NCBI GenBank assembly: GCA_963706535.1
Contig: CAVPMU010000013.1
Span: 1-64,000, forward strand
DNA from: RPQJ01 sp963706535
Lineage (GTDB): Bacteria; Pseudomonadota; Gammaproteobacteria; Steroidobacterales; Steroidobacteraceae
Direction of reading: 5' to 3'
DNA: 64,000 nt
This document shows positions 1 to 9,166 of the stretch, piece after piece. The notes beneath the pieces are model-generated. The model had not been told where the DNA came from. It made no database searches and saw only the letters and a list, made by a program, of their open reading frames with translations. The first letter of the stretch is position 1, and the number at the start of each line of letters is the position of its first letter. Both the position numbers and the translations under genes were made by a program.

Positions 1-1602
1 TCGCATCTGCCGGAGCCGCTGATCGAGGTCGTGCGCCGCTCGCTGCGGGGCGAGGTGTTCGTGCCGCTCGAGGCGCGGCTCGAGGTGCTGCGCTCGCGGC
101 CCCACGGCCACGTGCAGGCCGTTCGGCGGGCGATGCAGCGGCTCGGGATCGACTCACTGCTCGCCTCGCGGCCGAGCCCCGAGCGCGAGCGGATCTGCGC
201 CCTGATTGCCGCGCGGGTCCTCGCCCCGCACACCAAGCTCGCCACCACCCGCTGGTGGCACACGAGCACGCTCGCCGAGGAGTTCGGCGTCACCGCAGCC
301 GATGAGGATGATCTGTACGCGGCGATGGACTGGCTGCTCGAGCGTCAGCCGCTGATCGAGCGCAAGCTCGCGGCCCGCCATCTCGGGCAGGGTGCGATGG
401 CGCTCTACGACCTCTCCTCGAGCTACTTCGAGGGGACGCACTGTCCGCTGGGGAAGATCGGCTACAACCGGGACGGCAAGCGCAACAAGCTGCAGGTCAA
501 CTACGGGCTGCTGACCACGCGCACGGGCTGCCCGATCTCGGTGTCGGTGTACGCAGGCAACACCGGGGATGCCAAGACGCTGATGGCGCAGGTGGCGAAG
601 CTGCGTGAAGGGTTCGGGCTCGAGCGCCTCGTGCTGGTCGGCGATCGCGGGATGATCTCGCACAAGGCGATCGGGGAGCTCAGGACGCTCGAGGGGATGG
701 CCTGGATCACGGCGTTGAAGAGTACGCAGATCCGCTCGCTCATCGAGGCGGGCACGCTGCAGCTCGGGCTGTTTGATGAGCGCAACCTGTTCGAGTTCAG
801 CCATCCCGATTATCCCGCGGAACGACTCCTCGCCTGTCGCAACCGCGAGCTTGCCAAGCTCCGGGCCCACAAGCGCCAGGCGCTGCTGGCGGCCACCACG
901 CTCGAGCTGGAGAAGATCCGCGAGCGGGTGGCGCGCGGCGCGCTCACGGGGCAAGCCACCATCGGTGTGAAGCTCGGGCGCGTCCTCGACAAGTACAAAG
1001 TCGGCAAACACTTCGAGCTGACGATCACCAACACGCACTTCGCCTATCGCATCCGCGAGGATAAGGTCGCCGCGGAGGCGGCGCTCGATGGGATCTACGT
1101 GATCCGCACCGCACTACCGAAGAAGCAGATGTCCGCAGCCGAGGCGGTACGCAGCTACAAATCCCTCGCCCAGGTCGAGCGCGCGTTCCGCTCGCTGAAA
1201 ACCGTCGACCTGAAGATCCGCCCGATCCATCACCGGCTCGAGCACCGCGTTCGTGCGCACATCTTCCTGTGCATGCTCGCCTACTATGTCGAGTGGCATC
1301 TGCTCGAGGCCTGGCGGCCCCTGCTGTTCGCCGATGAGGATCAGGCCGCCAAGAGCCACCGCGATCCGGTCGCCCCCGCGAAGCGCTCCGCGGCCGCGCT
1401 CGCGAAGGCGTCGACTCATCAGCGGGTCGACGGTGCGCCCGTGCACAGCCTGCGCACCTTGCTCGCCGAACTCGCCACGCTCGTGCGCAACACCTGCCGC
1501 ACATCCGGCGCCCTCGAGCATCCGGCCACGTTCGAGCTCCTGACGACTCCGACCCCAACTCAACGCCGAGCCCTTGAACTGCTCGATCCGATCGCCACGT
1601 AG
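1..1602 (+). mobile_element. IS1634-type (IS4 superfamily) transposase, 5' end outside window
   Basis: The reading frame is open from the first base of the window, so the true start lies upstream; the GTG at 31 is internal. At least 533 residues are visible, close to the usual length of this family. The DDE catalytic residues fit the Asp in ALYDLSSSYFEG, the Asp in VLVGDRGMIS, and the Glu in YKSLAQVERAFRSLK, where the glutamate and lysine are six residues apart as in the IS4-type Y-2-R-3-E-6-K signature (the R position is Leu here). The product would cut and paste the element's DNA. No terminal inverted repeat could be recognised within the window. The frame has no stop before 1600-1602, so the gene looks intact at this end. 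It sits directly before a heptamer repeat and the 3' end of mfd. Confidence 0.85.
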
Positions 1603-1741
1603 TCAGAAACCGCGCACCTCAAATCCACGCAGGTGCCTATCGTGCAAGGTAAACTCAACGCGCCAGCCAGCGGAACTTCAGGTTAGTAGGAACGGGCCTC
1701 ATGCCAAAGTGGTCACCGACGCCAAGGTCGCGCCATCTGAC

Positions 1742-1826
1742 TATCCCCTATCCCCTATCCCCTAACCCCTAACCCCTATCCCCTAACCCCTAACCCCTAT
1801 CCCCTAACCCCTAACCCCTATCCCCT
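1742..1826. repeat. Tandem heptamer array TATCCCC/TAACCCC
   Basis: About twelve contiguous 7-bp units alternate between TATCCCC and TAACCCC with no spacers. Only the pyrimidine-type arm is present, unlike the two-armed hairpin elements at 33.7, 36.5 and 42.8 kb, so this may be half of such an element. The array runs into mfd: the TAG stop of mfd (complement of 1818-1820) is supplied by a repeat unit. The stretch 1603-1741 between the transposase and the array holds no recognisable gene. Confidence 0.85.
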
Positions 1827-4800
1827 TCCTCCGCCTACGCATTTCGCCAACGCCTCCGCCAGCCGCTGCGCCGCGCCGAACCTCTCCTCCGGCTCCGCAT
1901 GCGCGCCTGCCACGCGCAGCTTGCGCGGCCCGTCGAAACGCATGGCCTTCGAGCTGCGCTGCACCAGCAGGATCAGCGCGCCCGGGTCGATGGGCGTGTC
2001 GTCCGCGAAGGTCACCGAGCCGCCCGTGGGCCCGACGTTCGAGGCGCTCGATGCCGATGCTCGCAGCCAGCGTGCGCAGGCGCGCGATGCGGAACAGGTT
2101 CTTCGCCGGCTCGGGCAGCAGGCCGAAGCGATCGACGGTCTCGGCCTGCAGGTCGTCGAGCTCGGTCTCCGTGGCGACCCCGGAGATGCGCTTGTAGAGC
2201 ACGAGTCGCGCGTGCACGTCGGGCAGGAACTGTTCCGGCAGCAGCGCGGGGACGTGCAGGTCGATCTCGGGGCCGTGGTGCAGCGGCTTCTCGAGCTCGG
2301 GCGTCTTGCCGGCACGCAGCGCGTTCACCGCGCGCTCGAGCAGCTCCATGTAGAGCGCGAAGCCGATCTCCTGGATCTGGCCACTCTGGCCCTCGCCGAG
2401 CAGCTCGCCGGCGCCGCGGATCTCGAGGTCGTGCGTGGCGAGCACGAAGCCTGCACCGAGGTCCTCGAGCGACTCGATGGCCTCGAGGCGCTTGGCGGCG
2501 TCCGAGGTCATGGCGTTCTTCGGCGGCGTGACGAGGTAGGCGTAGGCCTGGTGGTGCGAGCGGCCGACGCGGCCACGCAGCTGGTGCAGCTGCGCGAGGC
2601 CGAAGCGGTCGGCGCGGTCGATGATGATCGTGTTGGCGGTCGGCACGTCGATGCCGCTCTCGATGATGGTGGTGCAGAGCAGCAGGTTGGCGCGCTTGTG
2701 GTAGAAGTCGAGCATCACCTGCTCGAGGTCGCGCTCGCGCATCTGGCCGTGGCCGATGACGATGCGAGCCTCGGGCACCAGCTCGCCGAGCACGCGGGCG
2801 GTGTTGTCGATGGTATCCACCGAGTTGTGCACGAAATAGACCTGCCCGCCGCGGCGCAGCTCGCGCAGGCAGGCCTCGCGGATGGTGGGCGCGCTCCATT
2901 CGGCGACGAAGGTCTTGATCGAGAGCCGTGCCGCCGGCGGCGTGGCGATGAGCGAGAGGTCGCGCAGGCCCCCGAGCGCCATGTTGAGCGTGCGCGGGAT
3001 CGGCGTCGCGGTCAGCGTGAGCACGTCCACCTCGGCCCGCAGGGCCTTGAGCTTCTCCTTGTCCCGCACGCCGAAGCGGTGTTCCTCGTCGATGACCAGG
3101 AGCCCGAGGTCCTTGAAGCGCACGCCTGGCTGCAGCAGCTTGTGCGTGCCGATGACGATGTCCACCTTGCCCGCGGCGAGCCCCGCGAGCGCAGCCTTCG
3201 CCTGCGCATCGCCACGAAAGCGCGACAGGAGCTCTACCTTCACCGGCCAGTCCGCGAAGCGGTCGGCGAAGGTCTGGTAATGCTGCTGGGCGAGGAGCGT
3301 CGTAGGCACCAGCACGGCCACCTGCTTGCCGCCCTGCACGGCGACGAAGGCGGCGCGCAGCGCCACCTCGGTCTTGCCGAAACCCACGTCGCCGCAGACC
3401 ACGCGATCCATCGGCCGGGGCGAGGCGAGGTCCTCGAACACCTGCGCGATCGCGGCGGCCTGGTCGGCCGTTTCCTCGAACGGGAAGGACGCCTCGAAGG
3501 CGTGCAACTGCTGCGGGTCGATGGCGAAGGCGTGGCCCTCGCGCGCGGCCCGGCGTGAATACACGTCGAGCAGCTCCGCGGCGGCGTCGCGGATCTTCGC
3601 AGCCGCGCGGCTGCGCGCCTTCGACCACTGGTCGCCACCGAGCTTGTGCAGCGGCGCGGTCTCCGCCGGTGCGCCCGTGTAGCGACTGATGCGCTCGAGG
3701 GACTGCACCGGCACGTAGAGCTTGTCGCCGTCGGCGTACTCGAGCACCAGGAACTCGGCGGGCATGCCGCCGGCGTCCATGGTGGCGAGCCCGAGGTAGC
3801 GGCCGATGCCGTAGTCCTCGTGCACGACGGGCGCCCCGGGGCGCAGGTCCGCGAGTTGCTGGATGATCCGGGCCGGATCGCGATCGGAGCGACGCCGGCG
3901 GCGCTCCTGCCGGGCGCGCTCGCCGAAGAGCTGTTCCTCGGCGTAGACGGTGAGGGCGGGTTCGGCGAGCGCGAGGCCCGAGGCCAAGGGCGCGACCGCG
4001 AGTGCGATGCGGGCGTCGGAGTCGAGGAACTCCTGCCAGCCCGCCACCACCCGCAGCTCGACGCCGAGCGGTCGCAGCAGTTCGAGCAGCAGCTCACGCC
4101 GCCCGGGGGATTCCGCCGCAATCAGTACGCGGCCGGGGCTTGCGCCGAGCTGGGTGGCGAATGCGCGGATGGTTTCCTCGCGACGCTGGTCGAGGCGCGA
4201 GGGCGGGGCTTCGGACGCTCCGAGGTCGACGCACGTCTCCTCGTCCGTCACCGTTGCCTCGAGCGGTCCGTCCTGCAGCAGCAGTCGAGGCCGGGCGCCT
4301 GCGCTGGCGGTCCAATCGTCGAGAGCGAGGAAGACCTCCGCGGGTGCGAGCACCGGGTGCTCGATGTCGTAACGACGTTCCTCGTGGCGCTCCTCGATCG
4401 ACTGCCAGGTGGACTGCAGCAGTACGCCGTAGTCCGCGGGCAGTGCGACGATGCCGCCGGCGGGCAGGTAATCGAACAGGCTCGCGGTGGCGTCGAAGAA
4501 CAGCGGCAGGTAGTACTCGATGCCTGCCGCAGCGAGTCCCTCGCCCACGTCGCGGTACAGCGGCATGCGCGTCAGATCGCCTTCGAAGCGCGTGCGGAAG
4601 CGCCGACGGAACTCGCGCGCTGACTCGGTCGCCAGGCTGAATTCACGCGCCGGCAGCAATTCGAGGCGCGCGAGCTTGTCGCTGGAGCGCTGCGACTCCG
4701 GATCGAAGCTGCGGATGCTGTCCACCTGCCGGTCGAACAGGTCGATGCGCAGCGGCGCCTCGCTGCCCATCGGGAAGACGTCGAACAGCGAGCCGCGGAT

Positions 4801-5289
4801 CGCGAACTCGCCGGGCGTTGCCACCTGCGGCACGCTGGCGTAACCGGCGGCGGTGAGCCTGAGGCGGAAGGCGTCGAGGTCGAGGTCCTCGCCGACCGCG
4901 AGCACCAGCGAGTGGCCGTCGATGAAGTTCCGCGGCGGCAGTCGTTGCAGCGCCGTCGCGAGGTCGGTGATCACGATGCCCTGGCGCAGCGTGGGCAGGC
5001 GCGACAGCGTCCTCAGGCGCTGCGAGATGATGTCCGGGTGCGGTGAGAACTGGTCGTAGGGCAGCGTCTCGTAGCCCGGGAAGGCAAGGATGGGCAGCCC
5101 CGGGGCGGCGAAGAACCGCAGCTCTTCCTCGAGACGGCTGGCCTCACTGGCATCGCGCGCGACGACCAGTATTGGCGTGGGATTTCGGCTGGCCGCTGTA
5201 CCGAGATACAAGGCGGTGGCGGCGCCAGCGAGCCCGCCCCAGCGCACCGCTGGCCGTCCTGCATCCGGCAGTATTACGTCAAATAACAT
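1818..5289 (-). CDS. mfd: Transcription-repair coupling factor Mfd, single-base frameshift near the C-terminus
   Basis: Mfd is a DNA translocase that removes RNA polymerase stalled at lesions and recruits UvrA for nucleotide excision repair. The protein shows the UvrB-like N-terminal half, the polymerase-interaction domain (HEDYGIGRYLGL, about residue 485), Walker A GDVGFGKTE (about 633), the DEEHRFG helicase box (about 733) and the start of the TRCF domain. The uninterrupted frame runs to 1804 but loses homology after IGIERLE; the family C-terminus (GPTGGSVTFADD, then QRSSKAMRFDGPRKLRV) continues in another frame to 1818. The shift is at 2034-2043; deleting one T gives IGIERLDVGPTGG and a 1156-residue protein of normal length. 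The ATG at 5289 follows an AT-rich leader containing the dyad CGAATC-GTGA-GATTCG (5312-5327). Whether the shift is real is uncertain. Confidence 0.9.
2034..2043 (+). other. Frameshift site GACGTTCGAG in mfd
   Basis: This 10-mer lies antisense to mfd. Deleting one T gives GACGTCGAG and rejoins the two mfd frames. The same 10-mer marks the frameshifts in comEC, the 39.3 kb small gene and sufT. Confidence 0.8.
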
Positions 5290-5432
5290 AATTAAAACAA
5301 TACAATACGGACGAATCGTGAGATTCGTTCGAGGAGTGGCGGGCGGTGGATCAGCTCACCGCCGGGGCGGCAAGCGTAGCAGACCGGCTCCCGGGCCCGA
5401 CACCCGGGGGAAGCCGCGTGGGAAGCGAACCG

Positions 5433-5729
5433 TCAGGGCTTCGCGGCGGGCGGCGGCGTGACCACGGCATGGAGCACGAGGTCGTATTCGAAGTAGACGA
5501 TGAAGCCCGGGTAGACCCAACTCGAGATCGGAGGGCGGCCGACCGCGGCCACGCGCTCCGCCGGAGCACCGAACTTCTGCTCGACCTGCGCCTTGCTCAT
5601 GCCTCGCGCCGGCGTCTCGGGACGGGCCTGGGCGCTCGGGGCGTCGGCCATCTGCAGGTTCTGGGCATACGCGGGCGCGAGGACCAGCCCGCAAGCCAAA
5701 CCGAACGCTGCCAGCACATTCTTGCGCAT
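5433..5729 (-). CDS. Small secreted protein with a BamE/SmpA-like fold
   Basis: A 98-residue protein with a typical Sec signal peptide (MRKNVLAAFGLACGLVLAPAYA, cleaved after AYA), so periplasmic. After a short linker rich in Pro and Ala, residues 42-90 (GMSKAQVEQKFGAPAERVAAVG... then WVYPGFIVYFEYDLVLHAV) follow the pattern of small BamE/OmlA-like domains: a GMs-x-x-V-x-x-kFGaP helix followed by a beta-meander. There is no lipobox cysteine, so it is not a lipoprotein like BamE. It is transcribed divergently from lolC across about 170 bp. Function is unknown; the family resemblance is from pattern recognition only. Confidence 0.7.
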   Translation of the reverse strand: MRKNVLAAFGLACGLVLAPAYAQNLQMADAPSAQARPETPARGMSKAQVEQKFGAPAERVAAVGRPPISSWVYPGFIVYFEYDLVLHAVVTPPPAAKP

Positions 5730-5899
5730 GATTCCGACCTCTACACGGTAGCCGCGATCACTATAGCACCGGCCCGGAAGCCGGCGGGTGCGCAGAACCG
5801 CGGGATTGCGACGTGGTGCACGGCCCGGCCGGGCGGCGGGCGGCGTGCAAAGCCCGTCGTGCGCGGGTAGCCTTGCGGCCTTTCGCCCCGGACCCCTGG

Positions 5900-7147
5900 A
5901 TGTTCCACCCGCTCCCCATCTTCGTCGGCCTGCGCTACGTCCGGACCCGGCGCCGGGGGTTCTTCGTCTCGTTCATCTCGTGGGTCTCGATGCTGGGCGT
6001 GGGGCTCGGGGTCGCGGCGCTGATCACCATCATCTCCGTGATGAACGGCTTCGAGGGCGAACTGCGCAGCCGGCTGGTGGCGCTCACCGCGCACGCGACC
6101 GTGCTCGGTCCATCCGCCCTCATGCAGGACTGGCAGGCGGTCGCACAGCGTGCGGCGAGCGTGCCGGGCACGCTCGGCGCGGCACCGTTCGCGGATACCG
6201 AGGCGATGATCGGGCGCTCGGGCAACCTGCTGCCCGTGCTGCTGCACGGCATCGATGCAGTTGCCGAGCCACAGGTTTCCGCCATCGAACGGCACCTGCT
6301 CGAGGGCCGGCTCGCGGACCTCGAGCCGGGCGCGCGCCGCATGATCATCGGTCGGGCGCTCGCGTGGCAGCTCGGTGCCGAGGTCGGCGACGAACTCACG
6401 GTCATGGTCCCGGGCCGGGACATGATCGAGTCGGGCGGACGACCCACGCTGCAGACCTTCGTGGTCTCCGGCGTGTTCGAGGTGGGACTGCAGGATCATG
6501 ACGCCACGCTCGCGCTGGTCGCGCTCGCCGACGCCGCGGCGCTCGGCGGCCACGAGTCGGTGCCCTCGGGCGTGCGGCTGCGCTTCGACGACGTGATGGC
6601 GGCGCCGGCGCGGGCGGCTCGGGTGGCGGTCGCGGTCGGCGATGGTTACGAGGTGCGCGACTGGACGCAGGAGCACTCGGCGTACTTCCGCGCGATCCGC
6701 ATCGAGAAGACCATGATGAGCCTGATCCTGATGCTGGTGGTCGCGGTGGCGGCCTTCAACATCGTCGCCGCGCTGGTGATGGTGGTGAACGAGAAGCGCT
6801 CGGACATCGCCATCCTGCGCACGCTGGGCCTCGCCCGCGGCGGGATCGTGGCGGCCTTCTTCACGCAGGGCATCGTGATCGGCGCGATCGGCACCGCGAT
6901 CGGCACCGTGCTCGGCGTGCTGGTCGCGTCGAACGTGAGCACGATCGTGCCCGCGCTCGAGAGCGTGTTCGGCTTCCACGTGATGGACCCGACGGTCTAC
7001 TACATCACCGAGATTCCCTCCGAGCTGCGGCCCGGCCAGGTGCTCGCCATCGCGGGCATCGCCTTCCTGCTGACCGTGCTCGCCACGATCTATCCGGCGC
7101 TCCGCGGCGCGGCGACCGAGCCGGCCGAGGCGCTGCGGTACGAATGA
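5900..7147 (+). CDS. lolC: Lipoprotein-releasing ABC permease LolC
   Basis: Inner-membrane subunit of the LolCDE exporter, which extracts outer-membrane lipoproteins and hands them to LolA. The 415-residue product starts at the ATG at 5900 (MFHPLPIFVGLRYVRTRR), because the sequence upstream of it in the frame is low-complexity and unlike the family. It has one N-terminal membrane segment (residues 20-50, ending in SVMNGFEGELR), a periplasmic domain of about 220 residues, and three C-terminal membrane segments of the FtsX type. It overlaps the next permease by four bases (ATGA). Which permease is LolC and which is LolE is inferred from order only. Confidence 0.9.
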   Translation: MFHPLPIFVGLRYVRTRRRGFFVSFISWVSMLGVGLGVAALITIISVMNGFEGELRSRLVALTAHATVLGPSALMQDWQAVAQRAASVPGTLGAAPFADTEAMIGRSGNLLPVLLHGIDAVAEPQVSAIERHLLEGRLADLEPGARRMIIGRALAWQLGAEVGDELTVMVPGRDMIESGGRPTLQTFVVSGVFEVGLQDHDATLALVALADAAALGGHESVPSGVRLRFDDVMAAPARAARVAVAVGDGYEVRDWTQEHSAYFRAIRIEKTMMSLILMLVVAVAAFNIVAALVMVVNEKRSDIAILRTLGLARGGIVAAFFTQGIVIGAIGTAIGTVLGVLVASNVSTIVPALESVFGFHVMDPTVYYITEIPSELRPGQVLAIAGIAFLLTVLATIYPALRGAATEPAEALRYE

Positions 7148-8403
7148 TGGCGCAGGTTCCCTTCGAGCTCAGGATCGGCCGGCGCTACCTGCGCTCGACC
7201 GGTAATCGCTTCCTGTCGTTCATCTCCCTGATGTCGATGCTCGGCGTGGCCATCGGCGTGGCGGTGCTGATCGTCGTGCTGTCGGTCATGAACGGCTTCG
7301 AACTCGAGCTGCGCAGCCGCATCCTCGGCATGACGGCGCACGGGACGATCACGGCCTTCGGCGCGGGACTGCCGGGCTGGCGGCAGCTGCGGGAGCAGGC
7401 ACTGGCGAGTCCCGAGGTCGTGGCGGTCGCCCCTTACGTGGAAGGGCAGGCGTTGATCATCGCGGATCGCGAGGGTGGCCCGTCGAGGGCCGCGAGCCTG
7501 CGCGGCGTGGACCCGGTGCTCGAGGCACAGGTCTCGGCGATCCGCGACAAGCTCACGAGCGGTTCGCTCGAGGCGCTCGCGCCCGGTGGCTACGCGGTCC
7601 TGCTCGGTTCCGAGCTCGCCTCCCGGCTCGGCGTCGCGGCAGGCGACAGCGTGGTGATGGCGATCGCGCAGGGCACGGTGACGCCGGCTGGCGTGGTGCC
7701 GCGCATGCGGCGCTTCACCGTGGCGGGCGTGTTCTTCTCGGGGATGTACGAGATCGACAACAGCCTCGCGCTCACGCACCTGCAGGACGCGGCGCGCCTG
7801 TTCCGGCTGGGCGATGCCGTGAGCGGACTGCGCCTCACGGTCGAGGAGCCGTTCCGGGCGCCGCTCGTCACGCGCGAGGTGGCGCGCGCGCTCGGTGGCG
7901 GGCTGTACGTGGACGACTGGACCCAGCGCCACGCCAACTTCTTCCGCTCCATCGAGCTCACCAAGCGGCTGATGTTCTTCATCCTGCTGCTGGTGGTCGC
8001 GGTGGCGGCCTTCAACATCGTCTCGACGCTGGTGATGGCGGTGAAGGACAAGCAGTCCGATATCGCCATCCTGCGCACGCTCGGAGCGCGGCCGGGGAGC
8101 GTGCTCGCGGTGTTCGCGACCCAGGGCACGGTCATCGGCCTGCTCGGCACGCTGCTCGGCGTCGCGCTCGGCGTGCTGCTCGCGCTCAACCTCGAGTCGC
8201 TGGTGCACGGCCTCGAGCGCATCCTCGACACGCGGTTCATGGACGCGAGCGTCTACCTGATGAGCGACCTGCCGGCCCGCATCGAGGCCGGCGACGTGGC
8301 CCTGATCGCGGCGACGGCGTTCGTGCTGTGCTGTCTTTCGACACTCTATCCTGCCTGGCGTGCGGCGAAGACCGACCCGGCGAGGGCCCTGCGACATGAC
8401 TGA
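7144..8403 (+). CDS. lolE: Lipoprotein-releasing ABC permease LolE
   Basis: Second permease of the Lol exporter, 419 residues, about as long as LolC and with the same architecture: N-terminal membrane segment followed by VLSVMNGFELELRSRI, a periplasmic domain, and an FtsX-type C-terminal unit whose FNIVSTLVMAVKDKQSDIAILRTLG stretch closely parallels LolC. The two permeases lie in tandem ahead of the ATPase, whereas enterobacteria have lolC-lolD-lolE. The stop overlaps the lolD start by eight bases, indicating translational coupling. Confidence 0.9.
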   Translation: MMAQVPFELRIGRRYLRSTGNRFLSFISLMSMLGVAIGVAVLIVVLSVMNGFELELRSRILGMTAHGTITAFGAGLPGWRQLREQALASPEVVAVAPYVEGQALIIADREGGPSRAASLRGVDPVLEAQVSAIRDKLTSGSLEALAPGGYAVLLGSELASRLGVAAGDSVVMAIAQGTVTPAGVVPRMRRFTVAGVFFSGMYEIDNSLALTHLQDAARLFRLGDAVSGLRLTVEEPFRAPLVTREVARALGGGLYVDDWTQRHANFFRSIELTKRLMFFILLLVVAVAAFNIVSTLVMAVKDKQSDIAILRTLGARPGSVLAVFATQGTVIGLLGTLLGVALGVLLALNLESLVHGLERILDTRFMDASVYLMSDLPARIEAGDVALIAATAFVLCCLSTLYPAWRAAKTDPARALRHD

Positions 8404-9079
8404 CACCGAGATCCTGGCCTGCGTGGACGTCCGCAAGCATTTCGTCGAGGCCGGCCAGCGGCTCGACGTGCTGACGGGCGTGGACCTCAGGATCGGCAGC
8501 GGCGAATCCGTGGCGATCATCGGGGCCTCGGGTTCCGGCAAGACCACGCTGCTGCAGATCCTCGGCGGGCTGGACCTGCCCTCGGGCGGTACCGTGCGCA
8601 TCACCGGACGGTCGCTGGCGGAGCTCTCGGACGGCGAACGCGGCACCTTGCGCAACCGCGCGCTCGGGTTCGTCTACCAGTTCCACCACCTGCTGCCGGA
8701 GTTCACCGCGCTCGAGAACGTGGCGATGCCGCTGATGGTGCGGCGCGTGGCGGTCGCGGAAGCGGAGCGCGAAGCGCGCGCGATCCTCGAGCGCGTCGGC
8801 CTCGGTGCCCGGCTCGGGCACCGGCCCGCGCAACTCTCCGGCGGCGAGCGCCAGCGGGCGGCCGTGGCGCGCGCGCTCGTGACGCGGCCGCAGCTGGTCC
8901 TGGCCGACGAGCCCACGGGCAACCTCGACGGCCACAACGCGCGTGCGGTTCTCGAGCTGATGCTCGAGCTCAATCGCGAACTCGGCACCAGCCTCGTGAT
9001 CGTCACCCATGCGAACGAGATCGCCGCGCGCATGCAGCGCGTGCTGGTGTTGCAGGACGGTCGGCTCGTGCCGGCCTGA
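8396..9079 (+). CDS. lolD: Lipoprotein-releasing ABC ATPase LolD
   Basis: Cytoplasmic ATPase of LolCDE, 227 residues. The ATG at 8396 gives the family N-terminus MTDTEILACVDVRKHF; the longer frame to 8360 lies inside lolE. Walker A is GASGSGKTT (about residue 43), the Q-loop is FVYQFHHLLPEFTALEN (the LolD-type pattern), the signature LSGGERQRAAVARAL and Walker B LVLADEPTGNLD follow. Last gene of the lol operon; an inverted repeat ACGGTCGAA/TTCGACCGT (9092-9100 and 9143-9151) lies in the gap before comEC but has no T-run. Confidence 0.95.
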   Translation: MTDTEILACVDVRKHFVEAGQRLDVLTGVDLRIGSGESVAIIGASGSGKTTLLQILGGLDLPSGGTVRITGRSLAELSDGERGTLRNRALGFVYQFHHLLPEFTALENVAMPLMVRRVAVAEAEREARAILERVGLGARLGHRPAQLSGGERQRAAVARALVTRPQLVLADEPTGNLDGHNARAVLELMLELNRELGTSLVIVTHANEIAARMQRVLVLQDGRLVPA

Positions 9080-9166
9080 ATCTGCGCATAGACGGTCGAA
9101 ATTCGACTCGCCGGCCGCCGCCGCCCTGCGCACGCTGCGGTCTTCGACCGTTGGCGAGGCGCGCAC

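Noticed and set aside
1742..1826. Telomere-like TAACCCC array at a linear chromosome end
   Set aside because: The units mix TATCCCC and TAACCCC, ordinary bacterial genes continue on both sides, and the same kind of array occurs inside hairpins elsewhere in the window.
9092..9151. Rho-independent terminator between lolD and comEC
   Set aside because: The 9-base inverted repeat has a 42-base loop and no T-run.
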